Assembly: GCA_028706735.1 (NCBI GenBank)
Contig: JAQTVS010000049.1
Location: 1 to 12,480, forward strand
DNA from: Thiomonas sp.
Lineage (GTDB): Bacteria; Pseudomonadota; Gammaproteobacteria; Burkholderiales; Burkholderiaceae_C
Direction of reading: 5' to 3'
Length of the DNA: 12,480 bases
The position numbers and the translations under genes are program-made. The notes below the pieces were generated by a model. That model saw nothing but the letters and a program-made list of their open reading frames with translations, made no database searches and was not told the origin of the DNA. Below, piece by piece: positions 1 through 7,567 of the stretch. Within the stretch, counting starts at the first letter, position 1. Each line of letters starts with the position of its first letter.

Positions 1-702
1 CAGCGGCGGGGAGGGTTGTTCCACTGCGGGCAGCACGAGCAGGTCGCCCTGCGGTCTCCAGCGGCTCCAGGCGGTCCAGACGCCCAGCGGGTAGTTGCTC
101 TCCACCGTGAGCAGAGGCCAGGACAGCAGGCCGCGCTGGATGGGAGTCCAGCTCAGGGTGAGCAGGGTGTCGCCGTCGCGGGCGCAGTCGGTGTAGAGCC
201 AGGGCGCGCGCTGGCTGGCTGGCTTGCCGCGCTTTTTTTGTTTGACGCCCGGCGCCGCAGGAAGCGCCACGGCGCCATCGGGCCGCAGCGCCAGCCCCCA
301 GCGGTCGCGCGCGCCGGCTTGCAGCAGCAGGCCCAGCCGCGCGCTCTGGTTCCGGTGCACCAAGCCTTCCGGCGGCTTGGCGGTGAGGCTGAGGCCGCGC
401 AGATTGTTGTGGGTGACGTGCATGGCCATCATCGCGCTGCCCGCCAGCAGAAAAGTGAGCAGATAGCCGAGGTTGAGCTGGTAGTTGATGCTCAGCACCA
501 GCAGCACCAGCAGCAGCAAGGCAAAAAACAAGCCCGTCCGCGTGGGCAGGATGTAGACATTGCGGTGCGTGAGCCGGGTGCTGCCGCCCGCTGGGTGGCG
601 CGCCGCGGCCCAGGCGTCGAAGCGCCGCGCCCATGCGCCGCCGGTGCTGGCAGGCGCAGCGGCTGCTGGGCGGGGCAGGGTGGTGTCGGCAGGGGTGGAC
701 AT
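1..702 (-). CDS. DUF58 domain-containing membrane protein (partial, C-terminus beyond window)
   Basis: This reading frame runs open from an ATG at 702-700 to the window edge, giving 234 residues without a stop. After a Pro/Ala-rich N-terminus there is a motif RNVYILPTRTGLFF (about 47-60), then two hydrophobic segments (about 57-73 and 79-94). A soluble part follows, with the ESNYPLGVWTAW stretch (201-212) and LLVLPA (221-226). This is the arrangement of the N-terminal half of DUF58 family proteins: two membrane helices, then a beta-rich region, then the DUF58 core, which here lies outside the window. DUF58 proteins are usually encoded next to MoxR ATPases, and moxR ends 29 bp upstream on the same strand, so they are probably co-transcribed. 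The molecular function of the family is poorly defined. No good Shine-Dalgarno precedes the ATG, and no other in-frame start lies between it and the moxR stop. Confidence 0.88.
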   Translation of the reverse strand, partial: MSTPADTTLPRPAAAAPASTGGAWARRFDAWAAARHPAGGSTRLTHRNVYILPTRTGLFFALLLLVLLVLSINYQLNLGYLLTFLLAGSAMMAMHVTHNNLRGLSLTAKPPEGLVHRNQSARLGLLLQAGARDRWGLALRPDGAVALPAAPGVKQKKRGKPASQRAPWLYTDCARDGDTLLTLSWTPIQRGLLSWPLLTVESNYPLGVWTAWSRWRPQGDLLVLPAVEQPSPPL

Positions 703-731
703 GGCGGAGGACTGCGCAGGTGGGCGGGGGC

Positions 732-1655
<924 letters not shown>

Positions 1656-1747
1656 GAGTGGCGGGGTCGGGTGACATCAGCGCACTATGCTACGAGGGGA
1701 GAGTTGATGTCCTCGAATCTGGGGGCATGCCGCAGGAGACAGACCAT
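1656..1747. other. Divergent moxR / deacetylase intergenic region
   Basis: This 92-bp gap between two divergent genes must hold the promoter(s) for both unless one is transcribed from inside its neighbour. I see a TATGCT at 1686-1691 that resembles a -10 box for the plus strand, but no matching -35 at the usual distance. No clear operator palindrome is visible. Confidence 0.35.
1734..1739 (+). promoter_or_regulatory. Ribosome binding site of the deacetylase gene
   Basis: AGGAGA lies 8 nt before the ATG at 1748. It decides this start over the upstream in-frame ATG at 1643, which would overlap the moxR start on the other strand. Confidence 0.75.
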
Positions 1748-2677
1748 ATGACCACCGGGTTCTACACCCACGCCGATTGCAGCCTGCACGAGATGGGCGC
1801 AGACCACCCCGAATGCCCGCAGCGCCTCGCCGCCATCGAAGACCGGCTGATTGCCGCGCAGATCGCCCCCTGGCTGGAGCGCCATGACGACGCCCCGCCC
1901 GCCCCAATCGACGCGCTGGAGCGCGCCCATTCCGCGCTTTACGTCAGCGACCTGAGGCAGCGCGGCGACTTCGAGCAGGGCCATGAATGGATCGACGCCG
2001 ACACCATGATGAACCCGCACACCTGGCAAGCTGCGCTGCGCGCCGCAGGCGCGGCCCTCAGCGCGACCGATGCCGTGATCGACGGCCATCTGCACAACGC
2101 CTTCTGCTCCATCCGCCCGCCCGGCCACCATGCCACCCGCGATCAGGCCATGGGGTTCTGCTTCCTGGGCAATGTCGCCATCGCCGCACGCCACGCGCTC
2201 GATGTGCGCGGACTGGAGCGCGTGGCCATCGTCGATTTCGACGTGCACCACGGCAATGGCACCCAGGATATTTTTCACGGCGACGCCCGCGCGCTGATGG
2301 TGAGCTTTTTCCAGCACCCGTTTTACCCCTACACCGGCACAGAGCCCGAGCCCAATATGCTCAACGTGCCCGTGCCCGCCTACACCAAGGGCGACGCGGT
2401 GCGCCGCATCGTCACCGAACAATGGCTGCCGCGGCTGCAGGCGTTCGCCCCGCAGATGCTGTTCATCAGCGCCGGCTTCGACGCCCACCGCGAAGACGAC
2501 ATGGGCCAGATGGGCCTCGTGGAGGCCGACTACGCCTGGATCACCCGCCAACTGGCGGACTTTGCCGAGGCGCAGTGCGAGGGCCGCATCGTCTCCTGCC
2601 TGGAAGGCGGCTACAACCTCAGCGCCCTCGGCCGCAGCGTGGCCGAGCATGTGCGGGTGCTGGCCGGGCTGGATTGA
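1748..2677 (+). CDS. Histone deacetylase superfamily zinc amidohydrolase
   Basis: This 309-residue enzyme belongs to the arginase/deacetylase fold family that includes bacterial HDAC-like amidohydrolases, AcuC and acetylpolyamine amidohydrolases. It should remove acetyl groups from lysine side chains or from small acetylated amines. Visible motifs are HPECPQR (20-26), RPPGHHA (123-129, catalytic His127/His128), DFDVHHGNGTQ (163-173, zinc ligands Asp165 and His167), SAGFDAH (241-247, zinc ligand Asp245) and EGGYNL (286-291, with the transition-state tyrosine Tyr289). All catalytic residues are present, so it is probably active. The start at 1748 is chosen because AGGAGA lies 8 nt upstream and because the 35 residues of the longer frame (from 1643) show no conserved sequence. 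It is a stand-alone gene, divergent from moxR and convergent with livM. The substrate cannot be told from sequence; the lack of acuA/acuB neighbours argues against calling it acuC. Confidence 0.93.
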   Translation: MTTGFYTHADCSLHEMGADHPECPQRLAAIEDRLIAAQIAPWLERHDDAPPAPIDALERAHSALYVSDLRQRGDFEQGHEWIDADTMMNPHTWQAALRAAGAALSATDAVIDGHLHNAFCSIRPPGHHATRDQAMGFCFLGNVAIAARHALDVRGLERVAIVDFDVHHGNGTQDIFHGDARALMVSFFQHPFYPYTGTEPEPNMLNVPVPAYTKGDAVRRIVTEQWLPRLQAFAPQMLFISAGFDAHREDDMGQMGLVEADYAWITRQLADFAEAQCEGRIVSCLEGGYNLSALGRSVAEHVRVLAGLD

Positions 2678-2684
2678 TCTGTGG

Positions 2685-2705
2685 CGCGCGCATTCCTTGC
2701 GCGCG
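2685..2705. terminator. GC-rich hairpin between convergent genes, possible bidirectional terminator
   Basis: CGCGCGCA (2685-2692) and TGCGCGCG (2698-2705) form a perfect 8-bp stem with a 5-nt loop. It lies in the 42-bp gap between the stops of the deacetylase gene (plus) and livM (minus), the usual place for a shared terminator. There is no run of T on either side, so it is not a textbook intrinsic terminator. Confidence 0.45.
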
Positions 2706-2719
2706 GAGGCGCGCCCGTC

Positions 2720-3706
2720 CTATTTGCGCATGAGCAAGCGCGCCCGCAGTTCTCCCACGATGCCGCGGCGGAACAGCAGCACGCAGAGCACGAAGATGGC
2801 GCCGATCACCATGCTCACCGAATCGTTGAGTTGGTGGAGCCAGTCGATCCCGGTGACGTGCACCAGAAAGCTTGAGATGGCTCCCATTTTTTCTTCCAGC
2901 ACAGTGATGATGACCGCGCCGAGGATGGGGCCGAGATCGGTGCCTAGACCCCCTACCAGCGTCATGAGGATGACAAGCCCCGAAGTGCTCCAGTGCACGT
3001 CGGTGAGGGTCTCGAAGCCCATGACCACCGCTTTCATCGCGCCGGCCAGGCCAGCGAATCCGGCCGAGATCAGGAACACGCCGAGCTTATAACGGTTGGC
3101 GCGGTAGCCCAGTGAAATCGCGCGCGGCTCGTTTTCTCGCACGGCTTGCAGCACTTGCCCAAACGGCGAATTCACCACCCGTCGCATGAACCACCAGCTT
3201 GCCGCAAACACGACCAGCACGACGTAGTACATCACCCGGTCGGACTGCAGCGGCAGGCCGAACAGGTTCCCGCGCGGAATGCCCTGCAGGCCATCCTCGC
3301 CGCCGGTGAAGTTGGCTTGCAGGCAGTAGAAATACACGATCTGCGCCAGTGCCAGCGTGATCATCGAAAAATAGATGCCCTGCCGCCGCACCGCCAGCAG
3401 CCCCATGACCAGGCCGATGCCGAGCGCAGTGCCCACACCAATGAGCACGCCGACCGGCGTGGGCAATCCCCATGCGGTGAGTGCCAGCCCGGCGAGATAC
3501 CCCGCGCCGCCGAACAGCGCGGCGTGGCCGAAGGAAATCAGCCCCGCATAACCGGCCAGCAGGTTGAAGGCGCAGGCGAACAGCGCAAAGCACATCATGC
3601 GCATGCCCAGCACTGGGTAGAGCCCGATCCACGGGGCAATAAGCGCCAGGGCCAGCAAGGCCCACAGAACGGCGGCGGGCAATCGGGTGCGCCAGAGCAT
3701 GTTCAT
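2720..3706 (-). CDS. livM: LivM-type branched-chain amino acid ABC transporter permease
   Basis: This 328-residue inner-membrane permease of the BPD_transp_2 / LivM family forms the translocation pore with LivH. It is strongly hydrophobic, with about nine to ten predicted membrane segments. Family signatures are LISFGHAALFGGAGY (56-70), the coupling-loop segment AVRENEPRAISLGYR (188-202) and GGLGTDLGPILGA (252-264). It is the last gene of the operon. Its ATG overlaps the livH stop in an ATGA arrangement. The Shine-Dalgarno AAGGAG (3714-3709) sits only 2 nt from that ATG but 8 nt from a second ATG at 3700, so translation may really begin at residue 3. A GC-rich hairpin follows the stop. The family assignment is firm; the transported compound is set by the binding protein and is not known. 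Confidence 0.93.
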   Translation of the reverse strand: MNMLWRTRLPAAVLWALLALALIAPWIGLYPVLGMRMMCFALFACAFNLLAGYAGLISFGHAALFGGAGYLAGLALTAWGLPTPVGVLIGVGTALGIGLVMGLLAVRRQGIYFSMITLALAQIVYFYCLQANFTGGEDGLQGIPRGNLFGLPLQSDRVMYYVVLVVFAASWWFMRRVVNSPFGQVLQAVRENEPRAISLGYRANRYKLGVFLISAGFAGLAGAMKAVVMGFETLTDVHWSTSGLVILMTLVGGLGTDLGPILGAVIITVLEEKMGAISSFLVHVTGIDWLHQLNDSVSMVIGAIFVLCVLLFRRGIVGELRARLLMRK

Positions 3707-4590
3707 TTCTCCTTGCCGAACAGGCCGACGGGGCGCACGGTGAGAACCAGCGCCATGAGGATGAAGACCACGGTGGTGGAGATGGGGGAATAAAACACCT
3801 TGGACAGGCCTTCGATCAGGCCCAGCGCCAGCCCGGAGATGATGGCGCCCATGACCGAGCCCATGCCGCCGATGACCACGATGGCGAAAACCACGATGAT
3901 GAGATTGGAGCCCATGAGCGGCGACACCTGGATGACTGGCGCCGCCAGTACGCCGGCAAGTCCGGCCAGCGCCGAGCCAAAGCCGAAGGTCAACATGACC
4001 ATGCGCGGAAAGTTGATGCCGAATGCCTGGATGAGCGCCGGGTTCTCGGTGCCCGCGCGCAGGTAAGCGCCGAGCTTGGTGCGCTCAATCAGCACCCAGG
4101 TGCCGAAGCACGCCAGCAGGCTGGCGGCCACGGCGAAGAGGTAATACGCAGGCAGATACATGAAGCCCAGATTGAGTGTGGCGCTGAGCGAATCAGGCGG
4201 GTTGTATGGAGCGCCGGCCACACCGAAAAAGGAACGGAACACGCCTTCGATCAACAGCGTGAGCCCGAAGGTGAGCAGCAGACCGTAAATGGGGTCGATG
4301 CCGCGCAGGCGACGCAGCGCGACCCGTTCCACCATCACGCCGAACAGGCCGACGAGCAGCGGGGCGATGAACAGCATCCACCAGAAGTTGAGATGGAAAT
4401 AATGCCCGCCCATCCAGGCGAACATGGCGCCCATCATGAAAAACGCGCCGTGGGCGAAGTTGACCACGTCCATCAAGCCGAAAATCACCGCCAGCCCGAG
4501 CGACAGCATGGCGTAGAACGCGCCGTTCACCAGGCCGAGCATGAGCTGGCCGAGCAGCAGGGGCAGGGGGAAACCAAACAGTTCAGTCAA
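3703..4590 (-). CDS. livH: LivH-type branched-chain amino acid ABC transporter permease
   Basis: This 295-residue inner-membrane permease of the LivH family partners LivM. Recognisable signatures are GLMDVVNFAHGAFFMMGA (38-55), LRAGTENPALIQAFGIN (177-193, the cytoplasmic coupling segment that meets the ATPases), GGMGSVMGAIISGLALGLIE (241-260) and RPVGLFGK near the C-terminus (286-293). About eight membrane segments can be seen. The start is a TTG at 4590-4588 with a weak GAGG 8-9 nt upstream; an in-frame TGA a few codons further up excludes a longer protein. The next in-frame ATG (residue 17) would remove part of the first helix and has no ribosome binding site. The gene follows the binding-protein gene after 73 nt that hold a strong hairpin, and it overlaps livM by 4 nt. 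A weak start after a hairpin would give less permease than binding protein, which is inference. Confidence 0.92.
   Translation of the reverse strand: MTELFGFPLPLLLGQLMLGLVNGAFYAMLSLGLAVIFGLMDVVNFAHGAFFMMGAMFAWMGGHYFHLNFWWMLFIAPLLVGLFGVMVERVALRRLRGIDPIYGLLLTFGLTLLIEGVFRSFFGVAGAPYNPPDSLSATLNLGFMYLPAYYLFAVAASLLACFGTWVLIERTKLGAYLRAGTENPALIQAFGINFPRMVMLTFGFGSALAGLAGVLAAPVIQVSPLMGSNLIIVVFAIVVIGGMGSVMGAIISGLALGLIEGLSKVFYSPISTTVVFILMALVLTVRPVGLFGKEK
3709..3714 (-). promoter_or_regulatory. Ribosome binding site of livM inside the end of livH
   Basis: AAGGAG on the minus strand lies 2 nt before the ATG at 3706 and 8 nt before the in-frame ATG at 3700. The spacing favours the second ATG as the used start. 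Confidence 0.6.
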
Positions 4591-4622
4591 GCGGCGCCTC
4601 GACGGTCAGTCCATGGATCGGG

Positions 4623-4655
4623 CGTCACCGGCAAGCATCGCGCGCGCCGGTGACG
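4623..4655 (-). other. Intra-operon stem-loop between binding-protein gene and livH
   Basis: CGTCACCGGC (4623-4632) and GCCGGTGACG (4646-4655) form a perfect 10-bp GC-rich stem with a 13-nt loop, starting 8 nt after the binding-protein stop on the transcribed strand. There is no T-run after it. In other binding-protein-dependent transporter operons, hairpins in this place act as 3'-end stabilisers or partial terminators that raise binding-protein level over permease; that role here is inference. Confidence 0.6.
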
Positions 4656-4663
4656 GGCATAGC

Positions 4664-5860
4664 TTACTTGTCCAGCGGGCAGCCGTAGGCGGAAGCCGGG
4701 CCGAAGGCGTCGTTGCCGGGAATGGTCTGCACCAGCTTGTAGTAGTCCCAAGGCTCCTTTGATTCCGCCGGGCTCTTCACCTGTTCGAGATACATGTCGT
4801 GAATCATCAGCCCGCTTGGGCGCATGAAGCCGTCATGCATGAACATGTCGTTGACCTTCATCTTCCGCATTTCGGCCATGACCTTGGGGCCGTCTGTCGT
4901 TCCCGCGGCCTTCACCGCTTTCAGGTAGGTGAGCGCGGCAGAGTAGTCGCCGGCCTGCAGGAAGGTTGGCATGGCGTGCATTTCCTTGAAGTAGCGCTCG
5001 GCCCAGGCGCGCGACTGGGCGTTCTGGTTCCAGTACCACGGCGTGGTCAGATACAGGCCTTGCGCGGCCGGCAGGCCGACGCTGTGGATGTCGGTGATGA
5101 ACAACAGCAGGCCGGCAAGCTTCATGGTCTTGGTCACGCCGAACTGATTGGCTTGCTTGATCGCGTTGTCTGCGTCGCCGCCCGCGTTGGCCAGACCGAG
5201 CACCTGGGCCTTGGACGCCTGCGCCTGCAGCAGATAAGACGAAAAATCCGAGGCGCCTAAAGGCGCCAGAACCTGCCCGACCACCGTGCCGCCGTCCGCC
5301 TTCACTACCTTGGCGGCTTCGTCCTCCAACGACTTGCCGAAGGCATAGTCGGCGGTGAGGAAGTACCAGCTCTTGCCGCCATTCTTGATCACCGCGCTGG
5401 CCGTACCGCGCGCCAGTGCGGTGGTGTTGTAGGCATACATCACGGTGTAAGGGGTGCACTGCTTGCCCACGATGCTCGACGCACCCGCGCCGACGACGAA
5501 GAACGGTTTTTTGTATTGCGCCGCGATGGGTTCCATGGCCAGTGCCGTGGCGCTGTTGGTGCCGCCCATCAGCATGTCCACCCCGTCCTGCGAGAGGTAT
5601 TCCTTGGCCTTGCCAGCGGCAAGATCAGCCTTGTTCTGGTGGTCGAAGCTGACCAGTTCCACCTTGCGGCCGAGCACGGAGCCGCCAAAGTCGGCGATCG
5701 CCATCTTGATGGCCGCCACCCCGCCGGGGCCGTCCACGGCAGAGTACACACCCGACAGGTCGGTGATGAAGCCGATCTTGACTGGCGGCTCGGCGGCGCT
5801 GGCCGAGACGAGGGAGCCCAGGGCCAAGGCCAAGGCGGACACGAGGGTGTTGTATTTCAT
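4664..5860 (-). CDS. HAAT-family periplasmic substrate-binding protein
   Basis: This 398-residue periplasmic receptor (Peripla_BP_6 / LivK-like fold) delivers ligand to LivH-LivM. The N-terminus MKYNTLVSALALALGSLVSA followed by SAAEPP is a clear Sec signal peptide, with cleavage likely after Ala22 or Ala23. The mature protein begins VKIGFITDLSGVYS. Further signatures are the GGTNSATALAMEPIA region (99-113), FLTADYAFGKSLEDEA (167-182), DFSSYLLQAQASKAQVLGLA (205-224) and the C-terminal WDYYKLVQTIPGNDAF (371-386). Cys135 and Cys394 could form a disulfide. The ATG at 5860 is chosen over an upstream TTG at 5899 because it starts the signal peptide and has GGAG 6 nt upstream. The sequence resembles a subgroup of these receptors in which, from memory, some members bind aromatic acids rather than leucine, so the ligand should be left open. 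It lies 35 nt after livF. Confidence 0.92.
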   Translation of the reverse strand: MKYNTLVSALALALGSLVSASAAEPPVKIGFITDLSGVYSAVDGPGGVAAIKMAIADFGGSVLGRKVELVSFDHQNKADLAAGKAKEYLSQDGVDMLMGGTNSATALAMEPIAAQYKKPFFVVGAGASSIVGKQCTPYTVMYAYNTTALARGTASAVIKNGGKSWYFLTADYAFGKSLEDEAAKVVKADGGTVVGQVLAPLGASDFSSYLLQAQASKAQVLGLANAGGDADNAIKQANQFGVTKTMKLAGLLLFITDIHSVGLPAAQGLYLTTPWYWNQNAQSRAWAERYFKEMHAMPTFLQAGDYSAALTYLKAVKAAGTTDGPKVMAEMRKMKVNDMFMHDGFMRPSGLMIHDMYLEQVKSPAESKEPWDYYKLVQTIPGNDAFGPASAYGCPLDK

Positions 5861-5895
5861 GCGAGTCTCCAGTTGGGTATGTGCTTCGATAGCAC

Positions 5896-6660
5896 TCAAA
5901 CGCCGAGCAGGTTTTGCAGTTCGGTTCTGCTTTTCTGCAAATCCGCACGGTTGATTTCCAGAACGATCTGGCCGCGCTCCATCACGTAAAAGCGGTCTGC
6001 CAGATTGGCGGAAAACCTGAAATTCTGCTCGACGAGCAAAACCGAAAATCCCTTGTGTTTCAGCGCGGTGATGGCACGCCCGAGCGCCTGCACGATTACC
6101 GGGGCCAGCCCCTCAGAGATTTCGTCGAGAAGGAGTAGCCGCGCACCGGTGCGCAAAATACGTGCTACGGCCAGCATTTGTTGTTCGCCGCCGGATAAGC
6201 GCATGCCAGGACTGTTGGCGCGTTCTTTCAGATTGGGAAACAGGGTATGGATTTCTTCGGCGCTCAAACCGGAAAACCCGGTTTTCAAATCAGGTGGTAG
6301 AAACAGATTTTCGCGTGCGGAAAGGCTGGCAAATATCCCACGCTCTTCTGGGCAATACCCCACGCCCAGGGGTGCGACACGGTGCCGAGGCAAGCCGATC
6401 ACCTCGGCGCCCGCCACGCGAATACTCCCAGTGCGCGTGCCGGTGAGACCCATGATCGCGCGCAGCGTGGTGGTGCGGCCGGCGCCATTGCGCCCCAGAA
6501 GACAGACGGTCTCTCCCGGCGCAACGGTGAGGTTCACCCCGTGCAGCACATGCGATTCGCCGTACCAGGCGTGCAAATTTTCGATGGCGAGCGCCGGGAT
6601 TTGGCGCGCAGCGACAGGATGCGAGGATTCCGCGACCGCGTGCGTGGTGGCCGCGCTCAT
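5896..6660 (-). CDS. livF: LivF-type ABC transporter ATP-binding protein with Walker A Lys-to-Arg
   Basis: This 254-residue cytoplasmic ATPase is one of the two ATP-binding subunits of the transporter. Its motifs are Walker A GRNGAGRTT (56-64), the Q-loop region GYCPEERGIF (101-110), signature LSGGEQQ (155-161), Walker B LLLLDE (175-180) and LLVEQN (208-213, where LivF proteins normally have Gln instead of the H-loop His). The Walker A lysine, normally invariant, is Arg62, encoded by CGC at 6477-6475. Everything else is intact and the length is normal, so this is not a decayed gene. The start at 6660 overlaps the livG stop (ATGA) and has GGAG 8 nt upstream; the longer frame from 6783 only adds sequence that shadows livG. 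It has a short N-terminal extension (about 20 residues) before the ABC core. Confidence 0.93.
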   Translation of the reverse strand: MSAATTHAVAESSHPVAARQIPALAIENLHAWYGESHVLHGVNLTVAPGETVCLLGRNGAGRTTTLRAIMGLTGTRTGSIRVAGAEVIGLPRHRVAPLGVGYCPEERGIFASLSARENLFLPPDLKTGFSGLSAEEIHTLFPNLKERANSPGMRLSGGEQQMLAVARILRTGARLLLLDEISEGLAPVIVQALGRAITALKHKGFSVLLVEQNFRFSANLADRFYVMERGQIVLEINRADLQKSRTELQNLLGV

Positions 6661-7424
6661 GCCGCCAACTCCGCATCGGCCTCGCCCATATAGGCGGCGA
6701 TGACCTCGGGATTGCGCGACACCTCGGCGTAGCTGCCCTCGGCCAGGACCTGGCCGCGCTGCATCACGGTGACGCGGTCGCAAATCTTTGAAATGACAGA
6801 CATATTGTGTTCCACCATGAGCACGGTGCGGCCCTGTGCGACACGGCGGATGAGTTCCGTCACCTGTTCCACATCCTCATGCCCGAGGCCCTGGGTGGGT
6901 TCATCGAGAAGCAGCAACTTCGGGTTCATTGCCAGAGTGGTGGCGAGTTCAAGTGCGCGCTTGTGGCCGTATGGCAGACTGGCCGCTGATCGGCGAGCCT
7001 GGCTGGACAGCCCGACCAGGTCGAGAAACTGCATGGCTTCGTCATTCAGGCTGTCAAGCACCCGGCGGGATTGCCAGAATTGACTTGCCAGTCCGGCTCG
7101 TCGCTGCAAGCCGACGCGCACATTTTCCAGCAAGGTCATTTGGGAAAAGGTGGCGCTGATCTGGAACGAGCGCACCATGCCGAGCCGGGCAATGTCCGCG
7201 GGTTGGAGCTGGGTAATCGGGCGATTTTCGAAATACACCATGCCAGACGTGGGCGTGATGAATTTGCTCAGCAGATTGAAGCAGGTGGTTTTCCCCGCGC
7301 CATTCGGGCCGACCAGGGCGTGAATCGATCCTTCAGCGATCTGCAGGTTGACATTCTGAACTGCGGAGAACCCGGAAAACTGTTTGCTCAATCCCTCTGC
7401 GCGCAAAATGGCTGTGTTCGGCAT
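6657..7424 (-). CDS. livG: LivG-type ABC transporter ATP-binding protein
   Basis: This 255-residue cytoplasmic ATPase is the partner of LivF and the first gene of the transporter operon. Walker A is GPNGAGKTT (39-47, Lys45), the Q-loop is RSFQIS (85-90, Gln88), the signature is LPYGHKR (150-156), Walker B is LLLLDEPTQG (170-179, Glu175) and the H-loop is MVEHNM (203-208, His206). The signature departs from LSGGQ; LivG proteins usually have a Tyr-Gly form of this motif, here with a Pro as well. The C-terminal tail VIAAYMGE is typical of LivG. The ATG at 7424 is chosen because GAGGA lies 8 nt upstream and the protein begins with the ABC core almost at once; the in-frame ATGs at 7430 and 7466 are too close to or upstream of that site. 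It overlaps livF by 4 nt. Confidence 0.94.
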   Translation of the reverse strand: MPNTAILRAEGLSKQFSGFSAVQNVNLQIAEGSIHALVGPNGAGKTTCFNLLSKFITPTSGMVYFENRPITQLQPADIARLGMVRSFQISATFSQMTLLENVRVGLQRRAGLASQFWQSRRVLDSLNDEAMQFLDLVGLSSQARRSAASLPYGHKRALELATTLAMNPKLLLLDEPTQGLGHEDVEQVTELIRRVAQGRTVLMVEHNMSVISKICDRVTVMQRGQVLAEGSYAEVSRNPEVIAAYMGEADAELAA

Positions 7425-7432
7425 GAGCATCT

Positions 7433-7437
7433 TCCTC
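7433..7437 (-). promoter_or_regulatory. Ribosome binding site of livG
   Basis: GAGGA on the minus strand, 8 nt before the ATG at 7424, in a purine-rich AAGAGGAAG run. It selects 7424 over the in-frame ATG at 7430, which would be only 2 nt away. Confidence 0.7.
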
Positions 7438-7439
7438 TT

Positions 7440-7567
7440 GAGGCTTTGCATTTTGCTGCAACGCATTGCAGAGGCTCAAGCGCCTTAGGTGAGTGGAAAC
7501 CCTGATGTGCCGTAGAAAATGGTAACAAATGATTAAATTTGGCGCGTATTGATACAAATTGACCTGT
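7440..7567 (-). promoter_or_regulatory. Leader and probable promoter region of the liv operon
   Basis: The stretch from about 7510 to 7562 is clearly AT-rich against the GC-rich surroundings, as expected for a promoter facing livG. On the minus strand there is a -10-like TTTAAT (7537-7532) and a -35-like TTGTAT (7557-7552), but they are only 14 bp apart, so I cannot name a firm sigma-70 promoter. Nearer to livG there is a dyad CTGCAA-N4-TTGCAG (7456-7471) that could be an operator. Confidence 0.4.
7456..7471. promoter_or_regulatory. Operator-like dyad CTGCAA-N4-TTGCAG
   Basis: A perfect 6-bp inverted repeat separated by CGCA lies 32-47 bp upstream of the livG start. Size and symmetry fit a dimeric regulator site, but no regulator gene is adjacent and a short dyad like this can occur by chance. 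Confidence 0.25.

Noticed and set aside
1686..1691. TATGCT as a firm -10 promoter box for the deacetylase gene
   Set aside because: No -35-like hexamer lies 16-18 bp upstream; the nearest candidate, GTGACA, is only 9 bp away.
1685..2650. A 321-residue minus-strand frame opposite the deacetylase gene
   Set aside because: It is an antisense shadow of a gene with a complete set of catalytic motifs.
5861..5899. A TTG-initiated N-terminal extension of the binding protein that would overlap the livF stop
   Set aside because: The extension would put 13 polar residues before a clean signal peptide, and the ATG at 5860 has its own ribosome binding site.
6475..6477. Reading the LivF Walker A substitution as a sign of a pseudogene
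   Set aside because: The frame, length and all other motifs are intact and the operon is tightly packed, so decay is unlikely.
6661..6783. A 41-residue N-terminal extension of LivF
   Set aside because: It is Arg/Gly-rich shadow sequence inside livG; the ATG at 6660 has a ribosome binding site and gives a normal LivF.
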